A stretch of 8,825 nucleotides of DNA from Bacteroidetes bacterium UBA1952 (lineage in GTDB: Bacteria > Bacteroidota > Bacteroidia > Chitinophagales > Chitinophagaceae). A model generated the notes under the pieces. The model saw nothing but the letters and a program-made list of their open reading frames with translations, made no database searches and had not been told where the DNA came from. The stretch spans positions 1 to 8,825 of the forward strand of contig DDEO01000193.1 in the NCBI GenBank assembly GCA_002336725.1, written 5' to 3'. Made by a program: the position numbers and the translations under genes. Below are positions 1 to 5,833 of the stretch, in pieces. Positions within the stretch are counted from its first letter, which is position 1; each line of letters begins with the position of its first letter.

Positions 1-82
1 TGGACGCTTCGCTGTTGGACGTTTCACGTTGGAGCCTGCGGCTTGTAGCGTGTCGCAGTTAGACGCTAAAGTTGTTGGAATG
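1..82. repeat. left array of degenerate GTTGGA-type repeats
   Basis: This is a run of short related units built around GTTGGA and TTGGACG (for example 15-20, 29-34 and 74-79), joined by GCTTCGC, GCCTGCGGC and GCTAAAG linkers. The same units occur at 381-497 in the opposite orientation: 65-82 resembles the reverse complement of 417-434. The array may continue past the left window edge. I see no reading frame that uses it. It looks like a Bacteroidota intergenic short-repeat family; its function is unknown. Confidence 0.7.
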
Positions 83-113
83 TTCTGTAATATAAATCCG
101 CCATTTCCTTATG

Positions 114-154
114 ACAATGAAACATAACACATGAAACATGACACATGAAACATG
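114..154. repeat. 14-bp tandem repeat, about three copies
   Basis: The unit ACACATGAAACATG is repeated exactly at 127-140 and 141-154. A degenerate copy (ACAATGAAACATA) precedes it at 114-126. No ORF or clear promoter is associated with it. It may be a slippage-prone microsatellite-like tract. Confidence 0.8.
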
Positions 155-389
155 GCCCGATACGGACGAAGACGTTTCTAAATTTCCGGTTTGCAAAGAG
201 GGACTTTAAGAATCAGGATTTTTTATTCGTCTCGAGAGCGGTGCAAAGGTCGGTTTTTGGGTGAAGAAACAGGGCTGTCAATTTCCCCCCATATTCCCAG
301 CAGTTCCCTCCACCGGCATTTATACAGCGATGCAAGTTCCAGGGACCAGATTCAGAAAGGGCATCTCCTTTCAAAATCGAAGGCGAAGC
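155..389. other. intergenic stretch with nothing recognisable
   Basis: Between the tandem repeat and the right-hand repeat array I find no tRNA-like fold, no TAnnTTTG promoter on either strand and no ORF with recognisable protein features. Short frames on both strands here read through repeat DNA and give low-complexity peptides rich in Arg, Ser and Pro. A half-match to the palindrome seen elsewhere (TTTCCGG) lies near 184. Confidence 0.5.
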
Positions 390-497
390 CTCCAACGTGA
401 AACGTCCAACGCCGAAGGCTCCAACAGCTTTAGCCTCCAACAGCTTTAGCCTCCAACAGCGCAGCCTCCAACAGCGCAGCATTCCAACGTGCGCAGC
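390..497. repeat. right array of CTCCAAC short tandem repeats
   Basis: Successive units are CTCCAACAGCTTTAGC at 419-434 and 435-450, CTCCAACAGCGCAGC at 451-465 and 466-480, and a variant ATTCCAACGTGCGCAGC at 481-497. More diverged copies lie at 390-418. The array starts 3 bp past the stop codon of the minus-strand endonuclease/phosphatase gene, so it would form the 3' end of that operon's transcript. The units are 15-17 bp with no spacers, so this is not a CRISPR array. It is the inverted counterpart of 1-82. Confidence 0.85.
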
Positions 498-500
498 ACC

Positions 501-1661
501 CTACCGGTTCGCCGTCTTTAGCTCAAAAGTTGCCAGCACGGGGTTGTGATCCGAGAGGGTGGTGCGGAAGGTTTTGAAATCCACGCAGCGGAAGGCATCG
601 GCATCGTAGAAGATATTGTCAATGCGCAGGGTGGGGAGCAGGCGGTTATAAGTACGGCCAAAGGGCTTGCCATATTTGGCAAAAGCATCGCTCCGCTCGC
701 CGCGCACGGTGTTGTAGGCATAAGAACCGGGCATATCGTTGAGGTCGCCGCACACGATAAGCGGGTAGGGGCTTTCGGCCAGAATAGCAGCCACGCTGTC
801 GGCCTGCCGGGCGCGATTCCGGAAATGCGTAAGGGTGCGCCGCATAAAGCGTTGAGCCGTCTGTACACTTTTCCGGGCTGCGGGCAGCGTCTTCCCGGCG
901 GCATCAAGCACGTCTTTTTCCTTGTCGCCCAGCCCCACCGATTCGAGGTGCAGCGTAACGATGCGGATTTTGGTAACCGAATCCAGGCTCACATCGCTTT
1001 GCAGCAGGTTGATATTTTTGGCAATCCAACGCTCCTCAATGGCGCTCACCGGCAGTTTCGAAAACATCCCCATCCCGATATACACCTTCGCGCCAATGGT
1101 GTTGTCCCACACAAACCGGAAATCCCGGAAACCGCCTTCCCGCAAGAAATTCTCGGAATGTGGCTTCAGCGCATCGCCGTAGTTGGTATAAAACTCCACC
1201 AGGCACACCACGTCGGGGTCTTGCTCCTTGATAAATTGCAGCATCTTGCGGGGTACTGCCGGGTCTTCGGGCAGGTCGTAGATGCCCAGCCCGTGAACGT
1301 TCCAGAGCAGCACTTTTATCTGCGGGCGGGCGGCCAGCGATTGGGCCGGCCAGCGCAGCGGGTTTCCAAAAACGGCGTTGATAGCCGGCCACGCCGCCAC
1401 CAGCGCAATGAGGGGCAGGGCGGCCCGCAGAGGATGCCGCCGGAAAATTAAAAACAGCAATAGCAGCAGGTTCAGAATGGCCGCCGCCGCCGTGGTGAAA
1501 GGCAGGAAGGCCAGCAACGGCTTCTGCAGCGGACTGTTCAGCGCCGCCAGTCGGCAGGCAATCAGCCACAGGGCTGCCAGCAGCGTGAAAAGCCACCTGA
1601 AAACTTCCACAACGATGGGCTTCCACCGGCGGCGGGCCGGTTGCACTTCCTGAGCCGTCAT
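501..1661 (-). CDS. membrane-anchored endonuclease/exonuclease/phosphatase family protein
   Basis: A 386-residue protein. Three hydrophobic segments (about 22-42, 50-73 and 79-97) precede a soluble EEP (DNase I-like / inositol-phosphatase-like) domain from about residue 114. The metal and catalytic signature is present: N121 in LLWNVHG, E156 in CLVEFY, H238 in TLHLES, D306 and N308 in CGDLND, D348 in RIDNIFYD, and the terminal SDH (S370-D371-H372). It therefore probably hydrolyses phosphodiester or phosphomonoester bonds. The substrate (DNA, RNA, phosphoinositide-like lipid or sugar phosphate) cannot be read from sequence. The side of the membrane on which the domain sits is also unclear; three N-terminal segments would put the domain opposite the N-terminus. 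The ATG directly follows the TAG stop of the upstream gene with no gap, so the two are probably translationally coupled. It is the last gene of a three-gene operon with two rhomboid-family genes. Confidence 0.9.
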   Translation of the reverse strand: MTAQEVQPARRRWKPIVVEVFRWLFTLLAALWLIACRLAALNSPLQKPLLAFLPFTTAAAAILNLLLLLFLIFRRHPLRAALPLIALVAAWPAINAVFGNPLRWPAQSLAARPQIKVLLWNVHGLGIYDLPEDPAVPRKMLQFIKEQDPDVVCLVEFYTNYGDALKPHSENFLREGGFRDFRFVWDNTIGAKVYIGMGMFSKLPVSAIEERWIAKNINLLQSDVSLDSVTKIRIVTLHLESVGLGDKEKDVLDAAGKTLPAARKSVQTAQRFMRRTLTHFRNRARQADSVAAILAESPYPLIVCGDLNDMPGSYAYNTVRGERSDAFAKYGKPFGRTYNRLLPTLRIDNIFYDADAFRCVDFKTFRTTLSDHNPVLATFELKTANR

Positions 1662-2561
1662 CTATATATTCCCCCCGGCGTTTTTAAGAAAATCCTTCTC
1701 CTCCTGCGACAGCGAAGCATATCCTTTGGCATGGATTTTCTCCAGCAGCGCATCCACACGCTCCTGCGGACGCAGCACCCGCGTGCCTTTTGGGCGGTCA
1801 TTGCGGTGTAGCACCCGCTCGCGCCGGTTATTTTGGATGCCGCCCACGGTCATCCGGCGTGCTTCCAGCCCTTCAAAAGCTCCGTAAATACGGTCGCCGA
1901 TGCGGTAGCCTTTGCGCAGTAACACCACCGACAGAACGCCCGCCAGTGCGCCGCCCGTCAGCCAGCCAATGCCCCCGATGCCGGGTACGGCACCCATGAA
2001 ATTGAGCAGGATGAAAATAACCAGTACCACTTTGATAGAAAGCGAAAAGGTGGGCGTGATCCAGAAACGGTAGTTGGGTGCAAACATAAAAGTGGCTGCC
2101 GCCAGCGCCATCACGCCCGCGCCCGCGCCCACCAGATATACCGGTGCTGCAACGCCGGGGATAAACTGCAACAGCAGCGCCACAACGCCGCCGACGATAT
2201 TACCCGCCATAAAAACCGGAATCACCTGCCGGTAGCCGGTGAGCATCTGCAAAACACTGCCCCATACATATATCCAGATGGCGCTGCCCAGCCAGTTCAT
2301 AAAACCGGTATGGAAAAGCCCGTAGGTGAGCAGCGTCCAGGCCTTTGCCGGATAGCCGCCCAGCGGCGGCAGCGCCAGATAATTAAGGATTTCGGCCACC
2401 GCCACCGGATACTGATAGCGCCCGAAAGCCTGAAAACACACCGCCGTAAAGAAAAAGGCCACGAAGCACACGCCGGTTGCCAGAATCAGATGCACCACTG
2501 CATTCCGGCTATAGGAAGGCAGAAAAGGACGGGAAAAAATGCGTTGAGAAGTACTGTTCAT
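1662..2561 (-). CDS. rhomboid-family protein lacking the catalytic residues, with C-terminal extension
   Basis: A 299-residue polytopic membrane protein with a rhomboid fold: about six hydrophobic segments over residues 20-215, then a soluble tail. Compared with its upstream neighbour, every active-site position is changed. The nucleophile motif GASG becomes GAGA (Ser to Gly147). The TM6 motif AHLGG becomes WLTGG (His to Leu201). The TM2 HxxxN becomes N89 and S93. It should therefore be proteolytically inactive, like the iRhom/derlin-type pseudoproteases. Residues 265-296 (RVDALLEKIHAKGYASLSQE and onward) resemble a small helical C-terminal domain I recall from Bacteroidota rhomboid-like proteins (DUF6576-like, from memory). 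I chose the ATG at 2561 over an in-frame TTG at 2570; the ATG leaves 15 bp after the upstream stop. Possible roles are substrate binding, chaperoning or regulation of the active rhomboid. Confidence 0.88.
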   Translation of the reverse strand: MNSTSQRIFSRPFLPSYSRNAVVHLILATGVCFVAFFFTAVCFQAFGRYQYPVAVAEILNYLALPPLGGYPAKAWTLLTYGLFHTGFMNWLGSAIWIYVWGSVLQMLTGYRQVIPVFMAGNIVGGVVALLLQFIPGVAAPVYLVGAGAGVMALAAATFMFAPNYRFWITPTFSLSIKVVLVIFILLNFMGAVPGIGGIGWLTGGALAGVLSVVLLRKGYRIGDRIYGAFEGLEARRMTVGGIQNNRRERVLHRNDRPKGTRVLRPQERVDALLEKIHAKGYASLSQEEKDFLKNAGGNI

Positions 2562-2576
2562 AAGAATCAAAATTTT

Positions 2577-3455
2577 TTAAGCCTGCCGATTGGGCCGCAT
2601 TCCCCATATCCGCAGCAGGATAAAGCCGAAGAGCATCCCGCCGAGGTGTGCAAAATGCGCCACATTGTCGCCGGGATTGGCCCGAATGCCGGAATAAAGT
2701 TCGAATGCAGCATAGAAGATAACAAACCACTTGGCACGGATAGGCACCAGGAAGTAGAAATACAACAACATATTGGGAAACAGATAGCCGAAGGCCAGCA
2801 AAATCCCGAAAACGGCACCGGAAGCGCCCACCGTTGCCTGATCAAAAAGGCCGTCGTAGTGCTGGCCCGTAGCCGGGTCGGTAACGCCGTGAAGCGCCTG
2901 TTGCAGCAGGCTGACGGCCTCGCCCCGGAAGCTGCCCGCGCCGGGATCGGCTTGCCACTGCATATCCAGTTGCCGGAAAGGCAGAATGCCCTGCCAGTCG
3001 TTTTGTTGCAGCAGGCGGTTAAACTGGTCTGCCGTCTGATTGTTGTAGAAAGCAATTACGTTTTGCTCGGCCACATGAAAATTATAACCCAGCACGGCCA
3101 GGTGGAGCGCCGCCGCGCCGAGGCCGCAGATAAAATAAAAGGTGAGAAACCGCTTCGCCCCCCAGATGTTTTCCAGAATGGAGCCAAACATCCACAAGGC
3201 AAACATATTGAAAAACAGGTGCATCAGCGTCGCGTTCAGGCTGTAGGCGTTGCCGTGCATAAACATATGCGTAACGTATTGCCAGGGCCGGAAGTAATAC
3301 GACTTCCAATAGTGCAGGCCCAGATAATTGGCCAGGTCGATGCCCCGTTGGGCAAGCACCATTTGCAACCCGGCCATGAGTACGTTGATAATAATGATAT
3401 TCTTGACGGCGGGCGGCAAAACCTGAAAACCGCCGGGACGGGCACTGGTGGACAT
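2577..3455 (-). CDS. rhomboid family intramembrane serine protease
   Basis: A 292-residue integral membrane protease with an intact Ser-His dyad. S212 lies in GASG (210-213) and H270 in AHFAHLGG. The TM2 oxyanion and structural residues H79 and N83 are present in MHLFFN. Rhomboids cut transmembrane helices of other membrane proteins; the substrate is unknown. An insert of roughly 80 residues (about 125-208), polar and rich in Gln, separates TM3 from the serine helix. I associate such a loop with Bacteroidota members. The ATG at 3455 is preferred over an in-frame TTG at 3461, as TTG has no supporting ribosome site. It is the first gene of the minus-strand operon with the pseudo-rhomboid and the EEP protein, and it diverges from rpmH across a 230-bp gap. 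I could not find a clear TAnnTTTG promoter for it. Confidence 0.93.
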   Translation of the reverse strand: MSTSARPGGFQVLPPAVKNIIIINVLMAGLQMVLAQRGIDLANYLGLHYWKSYYFRPWQYVTHMFMHGNAYSLNATLMHLFFNMFALWMFGSILENIWGAKRFLTFYFICGLGAAALHLAVLGYNFHVAEQNVIAFYNNQTADQFNRLLQQNDWQGILPFRQLDMQWQADPGAGSFRGEAVSLLQQALHGVTDPATGQHYDGLFDQATVGASGAVFGILLAFGYLFPNMLLYFYFLVPIRAKWFVIFYAAFELYSGIRANPGDNVAHFAHLGGMLFGFILLRIWGMRPNRQA

Positions 3456-3596
3456 AGACAAAAAGCGGGGAAAAGAAAGCAGAAAAGCTGCCGGATAGGG
3501 ACATAAAAGCCTTACCAGCAGTGGGGTGGGGCAAGGGCCGAAAACGGGGTTAAAATTAAGCGGGAGGCGGGCGAACTGTAAGGAGCAAAAAAAGGG

Positions 3597-3626
3597 TTGT
3601 CAATTTCCGGAAATATTGTACTTTTG
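3597..3626 (+). promoter_or_regulatory. Bacteroidota-type promoter of the rpmH operon
   Basis: The -33 element TTG lies at 3597-3599 and the -7 element TACTTTTG at 3619-3626, with a 19-bp spacer. This matches the TTG-N19-TAnnTTTG consensus of the primary sigma factor in this phylum. The leader to the rpmH ATG is about 50-55 nt. A perfect 12-bp palindrome (3603-3614, centred on TTTCCGGAAA) sits inside the spacer, where a bound protein or a methylated base could affect polymerase. Confidence 0.85.
3603..3614. repeat. TTTCCGGAAA palindrome in the rpmH promoter spacer
   Basis: ATTTCCGGAAAT is a perfect 12-bp palindrome between the -33 and -7 elements. The 13-mer AATTTCCGGAAAT (3602-3614) recurs exactly at 4495-4507 and 6562-6574. 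Confidence 0.9.
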
Positions 3627-3685
3627 CCGTCCTTTATTAAATTAAATACGCTCTTACCGAAGGGCGGTTTTTCTGCCTAACGATC

Positions 3686-3841
3686 ATGAAACGTACGTTC
3701 CAACCTTCCCGCCGCAGCCGCAAAAGTGTACATGGCTTCCGTAAGCGTATGCAAACGGCCAATGGCCGCAAAGTGCTGGCTTCCCGCCGTGCCAAAGGCC
3801 GCCACAAGCTGTCTGTATCCGACGAACTTCGCCTGAAGTAA
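3686..3841 (+). CDS. rpmH: 50S ribosomal protein L34
   Basis: A 51-residue, highly basic protein that starts with the near-invariant MKRTFQPS. It then shows the L34 core HGFRKRM (20-mer region 15-22), NGRKVLASRRAKGRHKLS and a short acidic Bacteroidota-like tail (VSDELRLK). L34 is a late-assembling component of the large ribosomal subunit that contacts 23S rRNA. Length and composition are normal for the family. There is no recognisable Shine-Dalgarno, as is usual for this phylum. It is the first gene of the rpmH-rnpA-yidD operon, with the rnpA start 16 bp downstream. Its promoter is at 3597-3626. Confidence 0.98.
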   Translation: MKRTFQPSRRSRKSVHGFRKRMQTANGRKVLASRRAKGRHKLSVSDELRLK

Positions 3842-3857
3842 TCTGCTGCGGCCCCTT

Positions 3858-4277
3858 ATGCGCTACACGCTTGGAGCCGCAGTGCGCCTGAAGCGCGAAA
3901 AAGACTTAAATGCGCTTTTCCTTTCCGGAAAGGCGCATTCTTGTTTTCCGCTGCGTGCCGTTTTTCGCCTCGCCGACCGACCGGAGGGCGAAGTCGCACC
4001 GGTGCGCATCTGCGTGTCGGCGCCGAAGAAGAAATTTAAACGCGCCCACGACCGCAACCGCATCAAGCGTCTGTTGCGCGAAGCCTGGCGTGTGCAAAAA
4101 CAGCCGGTTTACGAGGCGGTTCCCGATGGCCGGCAGCTACATCTGATGTTGATATTTTCCGGAAAACAACTGCCGCAGTTACCGGAAATAGCGGCCTCGG
4201 TGGAGAAACTCGTGCCGGTTTTGGTAAGATGGGCGCAGATGCCCGAAGAACCTAAAACGCTGGAAAACGATGCGTAG
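3858..4277 (+). CDS. rnpA: ribonuclease P protein component
   Basis: A 139-residue basic protein. The N-terminus (TLGAAVRLKREKDLNALF) fits the RnpA pattern. The hallmark RNR motif lies at about 57-78 (KKKFKRAHDRNRIKRLLREA), which contacts the catalytic RNA. The protein assists RNase P RNA in removing 5' leaders from precursor tRNA. The ATG at 3858 is 16 bp after the rpmH stop and gives the expected N-terminus. The end overlaps yidD by 8 bp, so the two are probably translationally coupled. Two copies of the TTTCCGGAAA palindrome fall inside this gene (3922-3931 and 4156-4165), both encoding Ser-Gly-Lys. The gene is slightly longer than many RnpA proteins because of a C-terminal tail rich in Glu and Pro. 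Confidence 0.97.
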   Translation: MRYTLGAAVRLKREKDLNALFLSGKAHSCFPLRAVFRLADRPEGEVAPVRICVSAPKKKFKRAHDRNRIKRLLREAWRVQKQPVYEAVPDGRQLHLMLIFSGKQLPQLPEIAASVEKLVPVLVRWAQMPEEPKTLENDA

Positions 4278-4491
4278 GCTTCTTTCTTTTCTGCTTTTGG
4301 GCCTCGTTCGGTTGTATCAACTGGCCCTCTCGCCGTTTCTGGGAAGCAACTGCCGCTATACGCCTACGTGCAGCGCCTACATGACGGAAGCCATCCGGAG
4401 ATATGGCCCCTGGAAAGGTCTCTTGCTGGGTCTGAAACGCATTGGGCGATGCAGGCCCGGCGGCGGCAGCGGGTATGACCCGGTGCCGTGA
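4270..4491 (+). CDS. yidD: membrane protein insertion efficiency factor YidD
   Basis: A 73-residue protein with a hydrophobic or amphipathic N-terminus (about 4-22). The family motif follows: C28 in NCRYTPTCSAY, C34, then AIRRYGPWKG, RIGRC (C61) and the terminal GGGSGYDPVP. YidD is a small inner-membrane-associated protein that helps YidC insert membrane proteins. Overlap with rnpA is the classical gene order. yidC itself does not follow, which to my knowledge is common in Bacteroidota, where it lies elsewhere. Length is normal for the family. The next gene starts 94 bp downstream with its own promoter-like element. Confidence 0.96.
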   Translation: MRRLLSFLLLGLVRLYQLALSPFLGSNCRYTPTCSAYMTEAIRRYGPWKGLLLGLKRIGRCRPGGGSGYDPVP

Positions 4492-4494
4492 GGA

Positions 4495-4527
4495 AATTTC
4501 CGGAAATTAGAGCCGTATTTCCGGAAA
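4495..4527. repeat. two TTTCCGGAAA palindromes downstream of yidD
   Basis: AATTTCCGGAAATT (4495-4508, a perfect 14-bp palindrome) and TTTCCGGAAA (4518-4527) lie 9 bp apart, directly after the yidD stop. A paired arrangement of the same palindrome (6564-6573 and 6614-6621) follows the TOPRIM-like gene, so the ATPase/TOPRIM cassette is bracketed by them. The palindromes could fold in RNA as weak hairpins, but no U-tract follows, so I do not call a terminator. Confidence 0.85.
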
Positions 4528-4535
4528 AATAAAGG

Positions 4536-4551
4536 CTATTAGGCCCAATAG
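4536..4551. repeat. short inverted repeat at the cassette promoter
   Basis: CTATT-AGGCCC-AATAG has 5-bp arms and a 6-nt centre, and it abuts the TACTTTTG element at 4552. It could be an operator for a small dimeric regulator or a weak hairpin. The arms are short and could be chance. Confidence 0.3.
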
Positions 4552-4559
4552 TACTTTTG
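4552..4559 (+). promoter_or_regulatory. -7 element (TACTTTTG) of the ATPase gene
   Basis: TACTTTTG matches TAnnTTTG and is identical, with its preceding G, to the rpmH promoter element. It lies 26 bp before the ATPase ATG. I do not see a TTG at the expected -33 position, so the promoter is likely weaker than that of rpmH or needs an activator. Confidence 0.55.
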
Positions 4560-4585
4560 TTTTCCATCCCGCAATTGCTACAACT

Positions 4586-5830
4586 ATGATTAAGACCGTG
4601 AAAATATCCAACTTCAAATCAGTGCAGGACTTGGAGATTGAACTCGGGCGGCTGAACGTTTTTATCGGGGAAAACGGTTGCGGGAAGACGAGTATTCTGG
4701 AAGGAATTGCGATGGGGAGTGCGGCGGCGCAAGAGAAGTTGGATAACGAGTTTTTAGTGAGTAGGGGAGTAAGAGTTACATCGCCACCTTTAATGAGATC
4801 TGCCTTTAAAAAAATACCTCTTGAAGAAGAGATAGTTATTCAATTTAAAACCACGGATCCAGCACTTATTAGCTTTACATTTATTGCAGATAAAGACAAC
4901 TCTCAGAAATGGAATGCAAAATTTTCTGTTGGAGAAGAGTTGGGGATAAAGCGCCTGCTGAAATTAAATGATGAAAAAGTAGCAAAGGAATTTGCAAATG
5001 AATTGATAGAAAAAGCTGTTAGTTTGAATGCCATAGACCTTAAAAAAGAAACAACTGATAAAGCCCTATTAGAGCAAGTTATAAAACAGCAGATTGACGA
5101 AATGTTTTATGAGATGCTTCTTACAGGAAATGGTCCCGAGCGATTTTCTAATTTATTTACAGAGATCAATCTTAGTTCGTTTCTTCTTTACGCTCCGGAA
5201 AATTATTTCTTGCGCCGTTTCGAGGAAGAAGGCCAAATCCGCCCACTTGGTATTCGCGGCGAAGGGCTTTTTAGTCACCTGGTACAGCTTTCCAAAGAAG
5301 ACCCGGAAACCTTTGCTGCCATTGCCGATAATCTCTCCCTAATTGACTGGTACGGCGGGTTTTCCATCCCGAATGACCTGCAATTCACGGAGCGCCGTAT
5401 TGCCATTACCGACCGGTTTATCTCGAACACCATCAAAAACTTTGACCAGCGCAGTGCCAACGAAGGGTTTTTATACTTGCTGTTTTATTTCACACTGTTT
5501 CTCAGTAAGTGGACGCCTAAGTTTTTTGCCATAGACAACGTGGACAATGCGCTCAACCCGCGCCTATGTGCTAAACTGATGGAAATTCTTGCCCGGCTTG
5601 CCAAAGAACAGGACAAACAAGCCATTCTCACCACTCACAACCCGGCTATTCTCGACGGGTTAGACCTGCACGATGATGAACAACGGCTGTTTGTGATTTA
5701 CCGGAATACCGAGGGCGCTACGCAGGCCCGGCGCGTAAAGCCACTTCAACAGATTCCCGGCGTAGAACCCGTACGCCTTTCAGAGGCTTTTGTGCGCGGC
5801 TATCTGGGCGGGCTTCCTAAAAATTTTTAA
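4586..5830 (+). CDS. AAA/ABC-type ATPase (SMC/OLD-like), putative defence ATPase
   Basis: A 414-residue single-polypeptide ATPase of the RecF/SMC/OLD type (AAA_15/AAA_21-like). The N-terminus (KISNFKSVQDLEIELGRLNV) is typical. Walker A is GENGCGKT at 28-35. A signature-like segment lies at about 288-296 (RSANEGFLY), Walker B at 313-320 (FFAIDNVD) and an H-loop TTHNPAILDG with H351. The residue after Walker B D317 is N318, where catalytic Glu is usual; the D-N-x-D-x-x-L-N-P form may be a subgroup trait. Residues about 55-200 are a helical, charged insert. Its DNA is about 33% GC (4801-5160, hand count), against over 50% for the flanking parts of the gene. There is no C-terminal TOPRIM domain; a TOPRIM-like protein starts 3 bp after the stop, so the pair resembles a split OLD nuclease. 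An anti-phage role is inferred, not shown. Confidence 0.88.
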   Translation: MIKTVKISNFKSVQDLEIELGRLNVFIGENGCGKTSILEGIAMGSAAAQEKLDNEFLVSRGVRVTSPPLMRSAFKKIPLEEEIVIQFKTTDPALISFTFIADKDNSQKWNAKFSVGEELGIKRLLKLNDEKVAKEFANELIEKAVSLNAIDLKKETTDKALLEQVIKQQIDEMFYEMLLTGNGPERFSNLFTEINLSSFLLYAPENYFLRRFEEEGQIRPLGIRGEGLFSHLVQLSKEDPETFAAIADNLSLIDWYGGFSIPNDLQFTERRIAITDRFISNTIKNFDQRSANEGFLYLLFYFTLFLSKWTPKFFAIDNVDNALNPRLCAKLMEILARLAKEQDKQAILTTHNPAILDGLDLHDDEQRLFVIYRNTEGATQARRVKPLQQIPGVEPVRLSEAFVRGYLGGLPKNF

Positions 5831-5833
5831 GGG

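Larger units (their letters stand above)
14..410. repeat. segment bounded by perfect 21-bp inverted repeats
   Basis: Positions 14-34 (core TTGGACGTTTCACGTTGGAG, 15-34) are the exact reverse complement of 390-410. The match stops at position 13 on one side and position 35 on the other, so the arms are 21 bp, perfect, and 397 bp apart end to end. The interior has no credible gene. It could be a non-autonomous MITE-like element, or simply two members of one repeat family in opposite orientation. The second reading is more likely, because further related units lie outside both arms and no target-site duplication is evident. Confidence 0.55.

Noticed and set aside
419..480. Possible CRISPR array
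   Set aside because: The 15-16-bp units are directly contiguous with no unique spacers and no cas genes nearby.
191..482. Short frames on both strands in the left intergenic region
   Set aside because: They read through repeat units (for example Leu-Arg-Cys-Trp-Arg repeats) and lack plausible starts or domains.
546..1451. 301-codon plus-strand open frame
   Set aside because: Antisense to the EEP gene, which has all catalytic motifs in frame.
3456..3461. TTG start at 3461 for the rhomboid gene (and TTG at 2570 for the pseudo-rhomboid)
   Set aside because: An ATG lies two codons (or three codons) downstream, and neither TTG has a supporting ribosome-binding site.
2310..3506. 398-codon plus-strand open frame
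   Set aside because: It is antisense to both rhomboid genes, whose motifs and membrane segments are unambiguous. The translated product is low-complexity, rich in His, Gln and Lys, with no domain.
3650..3677. ACCG...CGGT hairpin followed by TTTTT in the rpmH leader
   Set aside because: The stem is only 4 bp, so it is not a credible attenuator or terminator, though an L34-type leader control cannot be excluded.
3462..3685. Replication origin near rpmH
   Set aside because: rpmH lies near oriC in many bacteria, but no TTATCCACA-type DnaA boxes and no dnaA or dnaN are visible in the window.
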